A DNA stretch of 40,684 bases from CAZVUW01 sp964629825 (GTDB lineage: Bacteria > Actinomycetota > Nitriliruptoria > Euzebyales > Egibacteraceae): NCBI GenBank assembly GCA_964629825.1, contig CAZVUW010000018.1:1-40684 (forward strand). Direction: 5' to 3'. Each line of letters starts with the position of its first letter. The stretch's first letter is position 1. Made by a program: the position numbers and the translations under genes. This document shows, piece after piece, positions 10,505-20,082 of this stretch. Below the pieces are notes generated by a model, which saw only the letters and a program-made list of their open reading frames with translations, was not told the origin of the DNA and searched no databases.

Positions 10505-11263
10505 TCAGGGTGTTGCCGGCCCGGAGGCGGCGACGCTCGTAGGTGGCGGTGGGGCCGGGCGGCGCGGGCCCGTCAGGCCCCACAGCGCCGTCCGCAGGAC
10601 CGCCTCGACCACGATGCGGCGGCTGATCTTGCTGGCGCCGGCGCGCCGCTCGGTGAACGTGATCGGGATCTCGACCACGCGGAAGCCGGCGCGCCAGGCC
10701 GCCAGGGCCAGCTCGATCTGGAAGCAGTAGCCCTCTGAGCGGACCGAGGCCACGTCCAGGGCCTCGAGGGTGGCGCGGCGGAAGGCCCGGAAGCCCGAGG
10801 TCGCGTCCGCCACCGGCAGGCCCGTCATCATCCGCACGTACAGGTTGCCGCCGCGGGACAGCCGCTCCCGCCGGGCGGGCCAGTCGACGACCCCTCCACC
10901 GGGGATGTAGCGCGATCCGATCACAAGGTCTGCGCCGGCCAGCGCGTCAAGCAGCCGGGGGACGTCCGCGGGGTCGTGCGAGAGATCGGCGTCCATCTCC
11001 AGGAACGCGTCGTGACCGCGCTCCAGGCCCCAGGCGAAGCCGGCTCGGTAGGCGGCGCCGAGCCCCTCCTTGGAGCGGCGGTGCAGCACGTGCACGTGCG
11101 GGTCGCCTACGGCGAGCTGGTCGGCGATCTCACCGGTCCCGTCGGGGGAGTCGTCGTCGACGACCAGCACGTCGACGTCACCGGCCGCGCGACGCAGGCG
11201 CGCCACCACAGAGACCAGGTTGTCGGCCTCGTTGTAGGTGGGGACCACCACGAGCGGGTGCAT
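10505..11263 (-). CDS. Polyprenol-phosphate mannosyltransferase-like GT2 glycosyltransferase
   Basis: A 252-residue GT-A family 2 glycosyltransferase of the dolichol-phosphate-mannose synthase (DPM1/Ppm1) type: VVVPTYNEADNL at the N-terminus, VLVVDDDSPDGTGEIAD, the metal-binding EMDADLSHDP, VIGSRYIPGGGVVDWP and DATSGFRAFRR. No transmembrane helices follow the catalytic domain, as in soluble Ppm1 forms. It probably makes polyprenyl-phosphate-mannose for lipoglycan or protein mannosylation. The ATG has no clear ribosome site and lies 20 bases after the mrp stop, so it is likely cotranscribed with mrp. The last 20 residues are Pro/Ala rich and non-conserved. Confidence 0.88.
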   Translation of the reverse strand: MHPLVVVPTYNEADNLVSVVARLRRAAGDVDVLVVDDDSPDGTGEIADQLAVGDPHVHVLHRRSKEGLGAAYRAGFAWGLERGHDAFLEMDADLSHDPADVPRLLDALAGADLVIGSRYIPGGGVVDWPARRERLSRGGNLYVRMMTGLPVADATSGFRAFRRATLEALDVASVRSEGYCFQIELALAAWRAGFRVVEIPITFTERRAGASKISRRIVVEAVLRTALWGLTGPRRPAPPPPTSVAASGPATP

Positions 11264-11283
11264 GGCGGCCGGACGCCGGCGGT

Positions 11284-12399
11284 CTAGAACTGCAGGGGAA
11301 GGGCCTTGCCGACCAGGGAGCGCTTCGACCTGGCCAGGCGGGCCGCGATGTCGATGATGACCTTCGACGCCGGGGCGTCGGGGTCTCCGACCACCAGCGG
11401 CACGCCGGCGTCGGCGCCCTCGCGCAGGCGCGGCTCGATCGGGATGGAGCCGAGCAGCTCGGTGTCGAGCTCGGCGGCGAGCAGCTGGCCGCCGCCCTCG
11501 CCGAAGATGCGGTACTCCTTGCCGGTGTCGGGCGCCACGAAGGTCGCCATGTTCTCGATGACGCCGCGCACCTTCATGCCGGTCTGAGCCGTGGTCTGAC
11601 CGGCGCGCAGTGCGACGCGCTGCGCGGCCTCCTGCGGCGTGGTGACGACGAGCATGTCGGCGTTCGGCAGCATCTGCGCCAGCGAGATGGCGATGTCACC
11701 GGTGCCGGGCGGCAGATCGCACAGCAGGAAGTCGAGCTCACCCCAGTGGACGTCGGCGAGGAACTGCTGGAGGGCACGGTGCAGCATCGGGCCGCGCCAG
11801 ATCACCGGGCGCTCGCTGTCGACGAAGAAGCCGATGGAGATGACCTTGCAGCCGTGCGCCTGCAGCGGCATGACCATGTTGTTGAACGCCACCGGCCGCC
11901 CGGAGACGCCGAGCATCCGCGGGATCGAGTAGCCCCAGATGTCTGCGTCGAGGACGCCGACCGAGTGGCCCTGCTGCGCCAGTGCGACCGCGAGGTTGGT
12001 CGTGATGGAGCTCTTGCCGACCCCGCCCTTGCCGGAGGCGATGGCGAGCACCTTGGTGTCGGAGTCCATCTGCGCGAAGGGGATGATCGGCTGGCCGCCG
12101 GGGGCCTTGGCGGCGCCGCCGCGCAGGCTCTCCGCCAGCGACTGGCGCTGCTGCTCGGTCATAGCGCCCATGCTGACCCGCACCTGCTCGACGCCCGGCA
12201 GCGGGGAGACCGCCGCGGTGACGTCGGCGGTGATGCGGTCGCGCATCGGACAGCCGGGAACCGTCAGCAGCACGTGAACGTCGACGACGCCGTCGTTGAT
12301 GGCGACGTCCTTGACCATCCCGAGGTCGGTGATCGGACGGCCGATCTCGGGGTCGTTGACGGTCGCGAGGGCCTGGAGAACCTCGTCCTTCGTGGCCAC
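11284..12399 (-). CDS. mrp: Mrp/ApbC-family P-loop ATPase, Fe-S cluster carrier type
   Basis: A 371-residue protein: N-terminal MIP18/DUF59 domain (LATVNDPEIGRPITDLGMV, TVPGCPMRDRI), linker, and a Mrp/NBP35 ATPase with the deviant Walker A GKGGVGKSS (about residue 125), DADIWGYSIPRMLG and LCDLPPGTGDIAISLAQ. Family members deliver Fe-S clusters. The CxxC pair of many Mrp proteins after IENM is absent (FVAPDTGKEYRIFGEGGG), a feature I recall for mycobacterial Mrp. The start is GTG 12399, with TAGGAG 7 bases upstream; in-frame upstream sequence is non-coding. Mrp also lies close to the sigE-tatB block in M. tuberculosis, so its presence here extends the synteny. Confidence 0.92.
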   Translation of the reverse strand: MATKDEVLQALATVNDPEIGRPITDLGMVKDVAINDGVVDVHVLLTVPGCPMRDRITADVTAAVSPLPGVEQVRVSMGAMTEQQRQSLAESLRGGAAKAPGGQPIIPFAQMDSDTKVLAIASGKGGVGKSSITTNLAVALAQQGHSVGVLDADIWGYSIPRMLGVSGRPVAFNNMVMPLQAHGCKVISIGFFVDSERPVIWRGPMLHRALQQFLADVHWGELDFLLCDLPPGTGDIAISLAQMLPNADMLVVTTPQEAAQRVALRAGQTTAQTGMKVRGVIENMATFVAPDTGKEYRIFGEGGGQLLAAELDTELLGSIPIEPRLREGADAGVPLVVGDPDAPASKVIIDIAARLARSKRSLVGKALPLQF

Positions 12400-12466
12400 G
12401 TCTTGGCTCCTACGGCAGCAGGTGGACAGCGACGAGGAGGCCGGGGGGACCCGCCCCCGCCGCGCG

Positions 12467-14257
<1,791 letters not shown>

Positions 14258-14377
14258 GCCAGACTCCCTGCGTCCGCCCCGCCGTTGCGGGGACCTGCCT
14301 CTACCCGTCGGTACGCTGCTGCGGCGCTTAACGTCGGCGGCGGCCGGCGCGGGCAGGTCCGGAGGAGCGGCCGGGGT

Positions 14378-15142
14378 TTGGACGGCGAGGGGTTGGACGG
14401 CAAGAAGAACCGATGGCTGGTCCTGGTGCTGCTGGCGCTTCTGACCGCCGGCTGCCAGGCGCGTCTCGGTATGCACGTGGACGTCGACGCGGACGGGTCG
14501 GGGACCCTGGCCGTGAGCCTGTCCGCGGATGAGCCGCTGCTAGCGCGGGCCGAGAAGGCCGGTGTCGACCCCCTCGGTGATCTGGTCGCCGTGGGCCGGG
14601 ATCTGTCGAGCGGGTGGAAGGTGCGCGACGACCACGACGAGTCGGGCGGCCGGACGGTCCGCCTGGACGTGGCGTTCGAGTCGCCGGCCGAGCTCGAGGC
14701 CCTAGCCGGCGATCTCGCCGCGGGGCTGTCGGCGCCCGAGGTCAAGCTCCTGGAGAGCCTGCGCGTCGAGCTGACCGACGATGAGCTGCGCTTCAGCGCC
14801 ACGGCCGCTCTGGACCCCACCGACGCCGTGACCGAGCTGGGCGTGCAGCCCGCGCAGGCGGTCACGATCCTGGAGGACACCGAGGCGCTCGTCTACGAGC
14901 TCAGCGTCCGCCTCGCCGGGAAGGTGACCCAGGCGAACGCCGACGAGGGCTTCGAGCCGGACGCGGTCGACCAGCTTCTCACCTGGCGGGTCGAGCCGGG
15001 GGAACGGGTCGAGGCGCGGGCGGTGTCGCTGCGCCCGAGGCTGCCGTGGTTGCTCGTGGCCGGAGCGGTCGTCGGGGGCGTGCTGGTGCTCGGGGTCGTC
15101 GTCCTGCTGGTGCTCTCGGCCGGGCGCAGACTGCGCGCCTAG
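14378..15142 (+). CDS. LppM-like lipoprotein with C-terminal membrane anchor
   Basis: A 254-residue protein starting at TTG 14378 (GGAGGAG 10 bases upstream; TTG 14393 is an alternative). A hydrophobic signal (WLVLVLLALLTAGC) ends at a near-consensus lipobox with Cys26. A beta-rich domain with repeated 'V-D-V-D-A-D-G-S-G-T' and 'F-E-S-P-A-E-L-E' patterns follows, and a second transmembrane helix near the C-terminus (WLLVAGAVVGGVLVLGVVVLLVL) ends in RRLRA. This two-anchor layout is that of the actinobacterial LppM/DUF3153 family; similarity beyond topology is modest. It is divergent from the PilB-type gene, with 120 bases between starts. Function unknown. Confidence 0.6.
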   Translation: MDGEGLDGKKNRWLVLVLLALLTAGCQARLGMHVDVDADGSGTLAVSLSADEPLLARAEKAGVDPLGDLVAVGRDLSSGWKVRDDHDESGGRTVRLDVAFESPAELEALAGDLAAGLSAPEVKLLESLRVELTDDELRFSATAALDPTDAVTELGVQPAQAVTILEDTEALVYELSVRLAGKVTQANADEGFEPDAVDQLLTWRVEPGERVEARAVSLRPRLPWLLVAGAVVGGVLVLGVVVLLVLSAGRRLRA

Positions 15143-15146
15143 CCGA

Positions 15147-16229
15147 TCAGGCCGCGGACTCGCCCTCGCGCTCCGCACGGATCCGGGCCTTCTCGGCGCG
15201 CACGTAGGCGGCCTTGGCCTTGGCACGGGCGATGCGCTCGGACTTGCCCTCGGCGATCAGCTGGTCGTAGACCGCCTGGTCGATCTGGGCCTCGACGTGG
15301 ATGTCGTCCTCGGCCTTCTTCTTGGGCGCCGGCGCACCCTCGGCCTTGGGCGCCGCGGCCGCCTGGCTGGCGGGGGCTGCCGCGGCTGCGGAGGCGGCCG
15401 CGCGCGGGGCCTGGGCCCGACCGAAGTGCGGCGTCAGCTCGACCAGCGTGCAGTTGGCGCGCCAGCGCTCCTTCGCGCCGTCGCCGTCCGGCAGGTTGAG
15501 CCGCCGGCCGAGGCCCGCGGTGGCGATCTTGTCCCACAGCGGGTCGTCGGTGGGGACGATCCGCACGGACGCCTTCACGTGGGAGATCTTGGAGCGCAGG
15601 TCCTTGGAGCGGGCGGTGACCTTGACCTCCTTCGCGGAGGTCAGGTTCGGCACCTGCTGCTCGGTCGGGCCGTTGAAGACGTACAGCGTGCTGCCCTCGG
15701 CCACGAACCAGACCGGCTGGGTGTGCTCGGTCGGCGTGGGCTTGCGGCGCGTCCCCCCCGGCGGCTGCGGCACGGTCAGCCACACGACCGAGCCCTTCGC
15801 GACCGCCTTCTTGAAGGTCTCCTCGGCGGCCATGCCGGCGTCGCCGCCCAGGGCGGTCTCGACGAAGACCGGGATGCTCGCGACCTCCTCGTCATCGAGG
15901 TAGAAGGTCACCCGGTGCTCGTCCGCGCTCCTCAGGTGGACGCCGGTGAGGACCGTCTTGAACTCGTCCTCGAAGGCCTCGCCGGACAAGCGGATGCGCT
16001 GCTTGACCGAGCGGGCGACCTCGCGGCCCTCCGGGTCGGTCAGGACGAAGTGCTCCGCGTAGTAGCCCTGCGGGCCCTGGTAGGCGCGCATGACCGTGAT
16101 CGGACGGGCCACGCCCGGGATGCCGCCCCAGGACCGCACCACGGGGTCGAGCAGCGTGGCGTCCACGCGGCTGGCCTCGTAGATGTCCCGGTCGAGCACC
16201 AGGGCGGCGTGCAGGTCGGCGCGAGGCAT
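15147..16229 (-). CDS. Unrecognised protein with a PNPOx-like second domain and basic helical tail
   Basis: 360 residues. Residues about 1-125 form a beta-rich domain I do not recognise (YYAEHFVLTDPEGREVARSV, VTFYLDDEEVASIPVFVE). Residues about 125-265 resemble an FMN-binding split barrel of the pyridoxamine-phosphate-oxidase superfamily (GSVVWLTVP, QPVWFVAEGSTLYVFNGP, VPNLTSAKEVKVTARSKD, DDPLWDKIA). An Ala/Pro linker (about 265-305) leads to a charged helical tail (YDQLIAEGKSERIARAKAKAAY). No cofactor residues can be confirmed. ATG 16229 follows GAGGAG by 10 bases, and TATACT on the minus strand (16306-16311) could be its -10 element. It converges on the LppM-like gene with 4 bases between. 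Confidence 0.65.
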   Translation of the reverse strand: MPRADLHAALVLDRDIYEASRVDATLLDPVVRSWGGIPGVARPITVMRAYQGPQGYYAEHFVLTDPEGREVARSVKQRIRLSGEAFEDEFKTVLTGVHLRSADEHRVTFYLDDEEVASIPVFVETALGGDAGMAAEETFKKAVAKGSVVWLTVPQPPGGTRRKPTPTEHTQPVWFVAEGSTLYVFNGPTEQQVPNLTSAKEVKVTARSKDLRSKISHVKASVRIVPTDDPLWDKIATAGLGRRLNLPDGDGAKERWRANCTLVELTPHFGRAQAPRAAASAAAAAPASQAAAAPKAEGAPAPKKKAEDDIHVEAQIDQAVYDQLIAEGKSERIARAKAKAAYVRAEKARIRAEREGESAA

Positions 16230-16305
16230 TTGGCGAGAGCTCCTCGTCAGGGGTCTGCTGGCAGTCCGCAGGCAAGCGCCGCCAGAGGAACCTGTCGGTC
16301 GCGGC

Positions 16306-16311
16306 AGTATA
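16306..16311 (-). promoter_or_regulatory. Candidate -10 element for the PNPOx-like gene
   Basis: The minus strand reads TATACT here, a near-perfect -10 hexamer in otherwise GC-rich sequence, about 77 bases before the ATG at 16229. No convincing -35 element is seen. Confidence 0.35.
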
Positions 16312-16414
16312 CCGGCCGGACGCCAGGGCCCTGCGCACATCGGATCTCGCCACGGACCCCGCTGGCGTAGTGTGATGATCCGCTCCGGCAGGAGCGCAGC
16401 GGTAGGAGATGTCC

Positions 16415-17302
16415 GTGCCCGCGAGCAGCACCAGTCCCCAGGAGCACTGGCTGACCAGCCGGCAGACGGCGCTGCGGACCCTGGTCTACGACGGCCCCCC
16501 AGACGCCCCGTCCGTCGTCGTGGTCCACGGACTCGAGCTGTCCACCGACGTGCTGCGGGAGTCGGTGCCGGGCCGCGACCCCTATCAGCGCCTCGCGGCC
16601 GAGGGTTTGAACGTGGTGGCGCTCGACCTGCCCGGGCACGGGCGCAGCGGCGGGCGTCGTGGGCGCCTGACCTACCGCCTGGCGATCGACGCGATCGCGA
16701 CGGCCGCCGAGCTCGCGCGCGAGCGCTGGGGTCGCCCGGTAGGAGCGCTCGGCACCGGCTTCGGGGGCGTGCTCGCCTTCTACGCGACGCTCGAGGAGTC
16801 CGTCCTGTCCGCGGTGGTGTGCAACGGCGTGCTCGACCTGCGCGACGTCACGCCGGTCCTCCAGCGCTGGCGACAGGGAGCCGCGCTGCCCGTGGCGGGC
16901 TGGGTGCGCCGGCGCCTGGGCTCGGCGGCGGTGGAGCGCATCCGGCTCCCCGCCGCGCTGGTCGTGGCCGACAGCGACCTGATCGAGGATCCGCACCTGC
17001 GCCGCGCCGTGCTGAGCCACGCCCAGACCGTCCGCAGCTACGACCTCGACTCCCTCGGCTCGATCCTGCTCGCGGGCGCGGAGAAGCCCGACATCGTCGC
17101 GGCCGCCACGCCGACGATGGTGGCCGTCGGCAGCAACGACCGCGCCCTGCCGGAGACCGCGGCGCGCAGCTTCTTCTCCCGGCTGACCTGCGAGAAGGAG
17201 CTGTGGGTCCTGCCCGGCGGCAGCCACCAGCTGCTGCTGGAGCACCCCGAGGCGTTCGTCCCCGTCGCCGCCGCCTTCCTGCGCCGGCACCTCGCCGGCT
17301 AG
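16415..17302 (+). CDS. Alpha/beta-hydrolase fold protein lacking the nucleophile serine
   Basis: A 295-residue alpha/beta-hydrolase fold protein: oxyanion-loop strand VVVVHGLELSTD, VVALDLPGHGRSGGRRGRL, nucleophile elbow ALGTGFGGVLAFYA, candidate acid Asp in AVGSNDRALPE, and C-terminal His in LPGGSHQLLLEHPE. The elbow reads G-T-G-F-G, so residue 115, normally Ser, is Gly. Asp and His remain. It is therefore unlikely to be a classical esterase and may be a binding protein or use another mechanism. GTG 16415 is preferred: TAGGAG ends 6 bases before it, whereas ATG 16409 abuts that site with no spacing. It converges on the Nudix gene. Confidence 0.8.
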   Translation: MPASSTSPQEHWLTSRQTALRTLVYDGPPDAPSVVVVHGLELSTDVLRESVPGRDPYQRLAAEGLNVVALDLPGHGRSGGRRGRLTYRLAIDAIATAAELARERWGRPVGALGTGFGGVLAFYATLEESVLSAVVCNGVLDLRDVTPVLQRWRQGAALPVAGWVRRRLGSAAVERIRLPAALVVADSDLIEDPHLRRAVLSHAQTVRSYDLDSLGSILLAGAEKPDIVAAATPTMVAVGSNDRALPETAARSFFSRLTCEKELWVLPGGSHQLLLEHPEAFVPVAAAFLRRHLAG

Positions 17303-17305
17303 CGC

Positions 17306-17713
17306 TCAGGGGTCGAGCTCCGCCAGCACCCCGTGCTCCGACAGGAACTCGACCAGGCGATCCACCAGCTCCAGGCGCTCGAGGTCCGTGCGGCTCGCCC
17401 ACGTCACATCCGCCGCGTCATCGCCCGCGACGGCCTCTGCGCCGTCGCTGTGGAAGCGGTAGTCGAGGATGACGTAGTGGTGGTCCGGGCCCATGCGCTC
17501 GGCGACGCCGACGAGCTCGCCGACGCGCCCCGTCAGCCCGGTCTCCTCGGCCAGCTCGCGGGCGACGGCGTCGACCAGGGTCTCGCCCGCACGCACCCGC
17601 CCGCCGGGCAGGGACCAGCGGCCCACCCCGACGCCGCGACCGCGCTGCACGAGCAGGAGCCGTCCGCCGTGCACGCACACGGCGCCGACGGCGACCTCGG
17701 GGTTTGGCGGCAT
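17306..17713 (-). CDS. Nudix hydrolase
   Basis: A 135-residue Nudix protein with an intact box: GGRVRAGETLVDAVARELAEETGL fits G-x5-E-x7-REUxEExGU. It starts MPPNPEVAVGAVCVHGGRLLLVQRG, like MutT/ADP-ribose-type members that cleave nucleoside diphosphate derivatives; the substrate is unknown. ATG 17713 has no ribosome site, but TACCCT on the minus strand at 17722-17727 sits 8 bases upstream, so the message is probably leaderless. In-frame codons further upstream would overlap the divergent small gene and are not used here. Confidence 0.88.
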   Translation of the reverse strand: MPPNPEVAVGAVCVHGGRLLLVQRGRGVGVGRWSLPGGRVRAGETLVDAVARELAEETGLTGRVGELVGVAERMGPDHHYVILDYRFHSDGAEAVAGDDAADVTWASRTDLERLELVDRLVEFLSEHGVLAELDP

Positions 17714-17721
17714 CGGCGCGC

Positions 17722-17748
17722 AGGGTAGCCCTGCGGCGTCTGCTACCC
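17722..17748. promoter_or_regulatory. Inverted repeat and -10 element between divergent genes
   Basis: GGGTAG (17723-17728) and CTACCC (17743-17748) form a 6-bp inverted repeat with a 14-base spacer. The left arm overlaps TACCCT (minus strand, 17722-17727), the likely -10 of the Nudix gene, and the right arm lies just before the ribosome site of the 43-residue membrane protein. It could be an operator for both genes or simply mirrored -10-like elements. Confidence 0.35.
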
Positions 17749-17760
17749 CGAGGAGCACTC

Positions 17761-17892
17761 GTGAGCGCACGAAGCGATCGGGGCGGGATCAGCGCGGAGG
17801 GGCCCTCCACCGGCACCGCGGCCAAGGTCATCGCGGGCGTCGGCGCCGTCACCATCGTGGTGCTCGTGATCCTGCTGCTGGTGAACACCTAG
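17761..17892 (+). CDS. Small C-terminally anchored membrane protein (43 aa)
   Basis: GTG 17761 is preceded by GAGGAG at a 5-base gap, a strong start for such a short gene. The 43 residues comprise a polar N-terminus (VSARSDRGGISAEGPSTGTA) and one hydrophobic helix reaching the C-terminus (VIAGVGAVTIVVLVILLLVN), a tail-anchored layout. No family recognised. A hairpin at 17904-17923 follows the stop, consistent with a separate short message. Confidence 0.6.
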   Translation: MSARSDRGGISAEGPSTGTAAKVIAGVGAVTIVVLVILLLVNT

Positions 17893-17903
17893 AGTGAACG
17901 CGA

Positions 17904-17923
17904 GACCGCCCGCGGGGGCGGTC
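17904..17923 (+). terminator. Hairpin after the small membrane-protein gene
   Basis: GACCGCCC (17904-17911) pairs perfectly with GGGCGGTC (17916-17923) around a GCGG loop. It sits 12 bases after the small gene's stop and before the acyl-CoA dehydrogenase ribosome site, so it may separate the two. Confidence 0.5.
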
Positions 17924-17951
17924 GTCGCCGCCAGCACAAAGGAACCGGAGA

Positions 17952-19103
17952 GTGGACTTCGATCTCAGCAGCGAGCAGCAGCAGGTGCGCGATCTGGCGC
18001 GGGACTTCTGCGACCGAGAGGTGGCTCCGAACGCCCGAGAGCTCGACCGCAGCGAGGCGTTCCCCGACGAGCTGCTCCCCAAGCTCTACGAGGTCGGCTT
18101 CCTGGCCGCGCCCATCCCGGAGGAGTACGGCGGGATGGGGCTGGACTACCTCTCCTACGGCCTGATCGTCGAGGAGCTGGGTCGCACGGACGCGTCGATC
18201 CGCTCGCTGGTGAGCGTCCACGTCGGCCTTGCGAGCCTGTCGATCCTGCGGTTCGGCACCGATGAGCAGCGCTCCGAGTGGCTGCCGCGGCTGGCCACCG
18301 AGGGGCTCGGCGCCTTCGGCCTGACCGAGCCGGACGCGGGCAGCGACCCCGCCAGCATGAAGACCAGCGCCCGCCGCGACGGCGACGACTGGATCCTCAA
18401 CGGCTCGAAGATGTTCATCACCAACGGCAGCCGCGGGATCCTGACGGTCGTGTACGCCCAGACCGACCCGTCCAAGGGCTCGAAGGGCATCTCCGCCTTC
18501 CTCGTGCCCCAGGACAGCCCCGGCTACGAGGCGCACCCGATCCACGGCAAGCTCGGGCTACGTGCCGGCGACACCGCGGAGGTCACGCTCACCGACGTCC
18601 GCGTCCCCGACCGCTACCGCCTCGGCGAGGTGGGGCAGGGCCTCAAGATCGCCCTCACCTCCCTCGACAGCGGCCGCTACTCGCTGGCCGCCGGGGCGAC
18701 CGGCATCTGCCAGGCCTCGCTGGACGCGTCGATCCGCTACGCGAACGAGCGCGAGCAGTTCGGCAAGCCGATCGCGTCCTTCCAGCTGGTCCAGGAGCTG
18801 ATCGCCGAGATCTACCTAGACGTCCAGGCCGCCCGCGCCCTGTACTGGAAGGTGGCCTGGCTGCACGACAAGGGCGAGCGCCACACCGTCGAGTCCAGCG
18901 TCGCCAAGACCTTCTGCTCGGAGGCGGCGGTGCGCTGCGCCGACAAGGCCGTCCAGATCCACGGCGGCTACGGTTATGTCGACGAGTATCCCGTGGCGCG
19001 CTACCTGCGGGACGCACGAGTCATGACCCTCTACGAGGGCACGAGCCAGATCCAGCGCCTGCTGCTGGGCCGACACCTGACGGGCCACAACGCGTTCGTC
19101 TGA
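17952..19103 (+). CDS. Acyl-CoA dehydrogenase
   Basis: A 383-residue flavoprotein of full family length: N-terminal helical domain (FDLSSEQQQVRDLARDFCDREVAP), the FAD-binding LTEPDAGSDPASMKT and WILNGSKMFITNG, AREQFGKPI-type motif as NEREQFGKPIASFQLVQ, and the C-terminal IHGGYGYVDEYPVARYLRDARV followed by YEGTSQIQRLLLGR, where the Glu of YEGTS is the catalytic base of short-chain acyl-CoA dehydrogenases. It carries out the first step of beta-oxidation or branched-chain amino-acid breakdown; chain length cannot be told. GTG 17952 has AAGGA about 9 bases upstream. No electron-transfer flavoprotein or thiolase gene is nearby. Confidence 0.93.
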   Translation: MDFDLSSEQQQVRDLARDFCDREVAPNARELDRSEAFPDELLPKLYEVGFLAAPIPEEYGGMGLDYLSYGLIVEELGRTDASIRSLVSVHVGLASLSILRFGTDEQRSEWLPRLATEGLGAFGLTEPDAGSDPASMKTSARRDGDDWILNGSKMFITNGSRGILTVVYAQTDPSKGSKGISAFLVPQDSPGYEAHPIHGKLGLRAGDTAEVTLTDVRVPDRYRLGEVGQGLKIALTSLDSGRYSLAAGATGICQASLDASIRYANEREQFGKPIASFQLVQELIAEIYLDVQAARALYWKVAWLHDKGERHTVESSVAKTFCSEAAVRCADKAVQIHGGYGYVDEYPVARYLRDARVMTLYEGTSQIQRLLLGRHLTGHNAFV

Positions 19104-19139
19104 TCCGCGGCCTGGCGGCAGCCAGACCACGGACACCAG

Positions 19140-20018
19140 GTGACGGCAGACCTCCACACGCACTCGCTGCACTCGGACGGGCTGACCACGCCGCGTGAGA
19201 ACGCGGCCCTGGCCGCCCGCGCTGGTCTGCGCGCGATCGCTCTCACCGACCACGACACCCTGGACGGGCTGGAGGAGGCCGAGCAGGCCTGCGCCGAGCA
19301 CGGGCTCGAGCTCATCCCCGGCATCGAGCTGTCCGCCGAGGTGGACGAGGTCAGCGTCCACGTCCTCGGTTACTGGCCCGATCCCGACCACCTCGAGCTC
19401 CGGGCCGAGTGCCGGCGGCTTCGCACCGAGCGCGACCGTCGCGCCGCGGTCATGGTCCAGCGGCTGGTGGAGGTCGGCTTCGACATCACCCTGGAGCGAG
19501 TCCGGGCCATCGCCGGAGACGCGCCGGTCGGCCGCCCGCACCTGGCCGCCGCCCTGCTTGAGATCGGGGCGGTGCCTGACTTCGAGACCGCCTTCAGCGA
19601 CTGGATCGGTGACGGCGGCCGCGCCTACGAGCCCAAGCGGGCGCTGCACCCGGTCGCCGCCGTGCGGCTGCTGCGGTCGGCGGGCGCCGTGCCGGTGCTG
19701 GCGCATCCGGGCGCCTCGGGGCGCGGGGACGGCGGCGGCGTGCCGCTTGAGCTGGTCGAGGAGATGGTCGCCGCGGGTCTGGCCGGAGTGGAGGCCGACA
19801 CGCCCGCGCACGAGCCGCTCGTGGCAGATCGTTGGCGAATCGTCGCGCAGGAACGACACTTGGTGGTGACCGGATCGAGCGACTTCCACGGCCGCGCCGA
19901 TGGTTCGCAGATCGGGGAGCGCTGGACCCGCGCTGCAGCGTTGGAAGCGTTGGCCAGCCAACGTGGGCCGGCTCCCGGAAGCGTCCGGGACGGCGCCGAA
20001 GGAAGCGAGGACAAGTGA
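19140..20018 (+). CDS. PHP-domain phosphoesterase (YciV/TrpH-like)
   Basis: A 292-residue PHP protein. Metal ligands are visible: DLHTHSLHSDG near the N-terminus, LTDHDTLDGL, PGIELSAE, GRPHLAAALLEIG, VLAHPGAS and SSDFHG near the C-terminus. The arrangement matches stand-alone PHP enzymes such as E. coli YciV/RNase AM, which act on 3',5'-nucleoside bisphosphates and RNA 5' ends. The GTG start is 36 bases after the acyl-CoA dehydrogenase stop. The last 20 residues are polar and non-conserved. A small hairpin (20038-20055) precedes the next gene. Confidence 0.87.
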   Translation: MTADLHTHSLHSDGLTTPRENAALAARAGLRAIALTDHDTLDGLEEAEQACAEHGLELIPGIELSAEVDEVSVHVLGYWPDPDHLELRAECRRLRTERDRRAAVMVQRLVEVGFDITLERVRAIAGDAPVGRPHLAAALLEIGAVPDFETAFSDWIGDGGRAYEPKRALHPVAAVRLLRSAGAVPVLAHPGASGRGDGGGVPLELVEEMVAAGLAGVEADTPAHEPLVADRWRIVAQERHLVVTGSSDFHGRADGSQIGERWTRAAALEALASQRGPAPGSVRDGAEGSEDK

Positions 20019-20037
20019 GCGAGGACAGCAGCACCCG

Positions 20038-20055
20038 CCGTCCGGTTGTGGACGG
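20038..20055 (+). terminator. Small hairpin between PHP and FHA-LuxR genes
   Basis: CCGTCC (20038-20043) pairs with GGACGG (20050-20055) around a 6-base loop. It could partly end the upstream message or shape the leader of the FHA-LuxR gene. Weak on its own. Confidence 0.3.
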
Positions 20056-20082
20056 TCGCGGGGCGAGGCGAAGGATCGAGCA

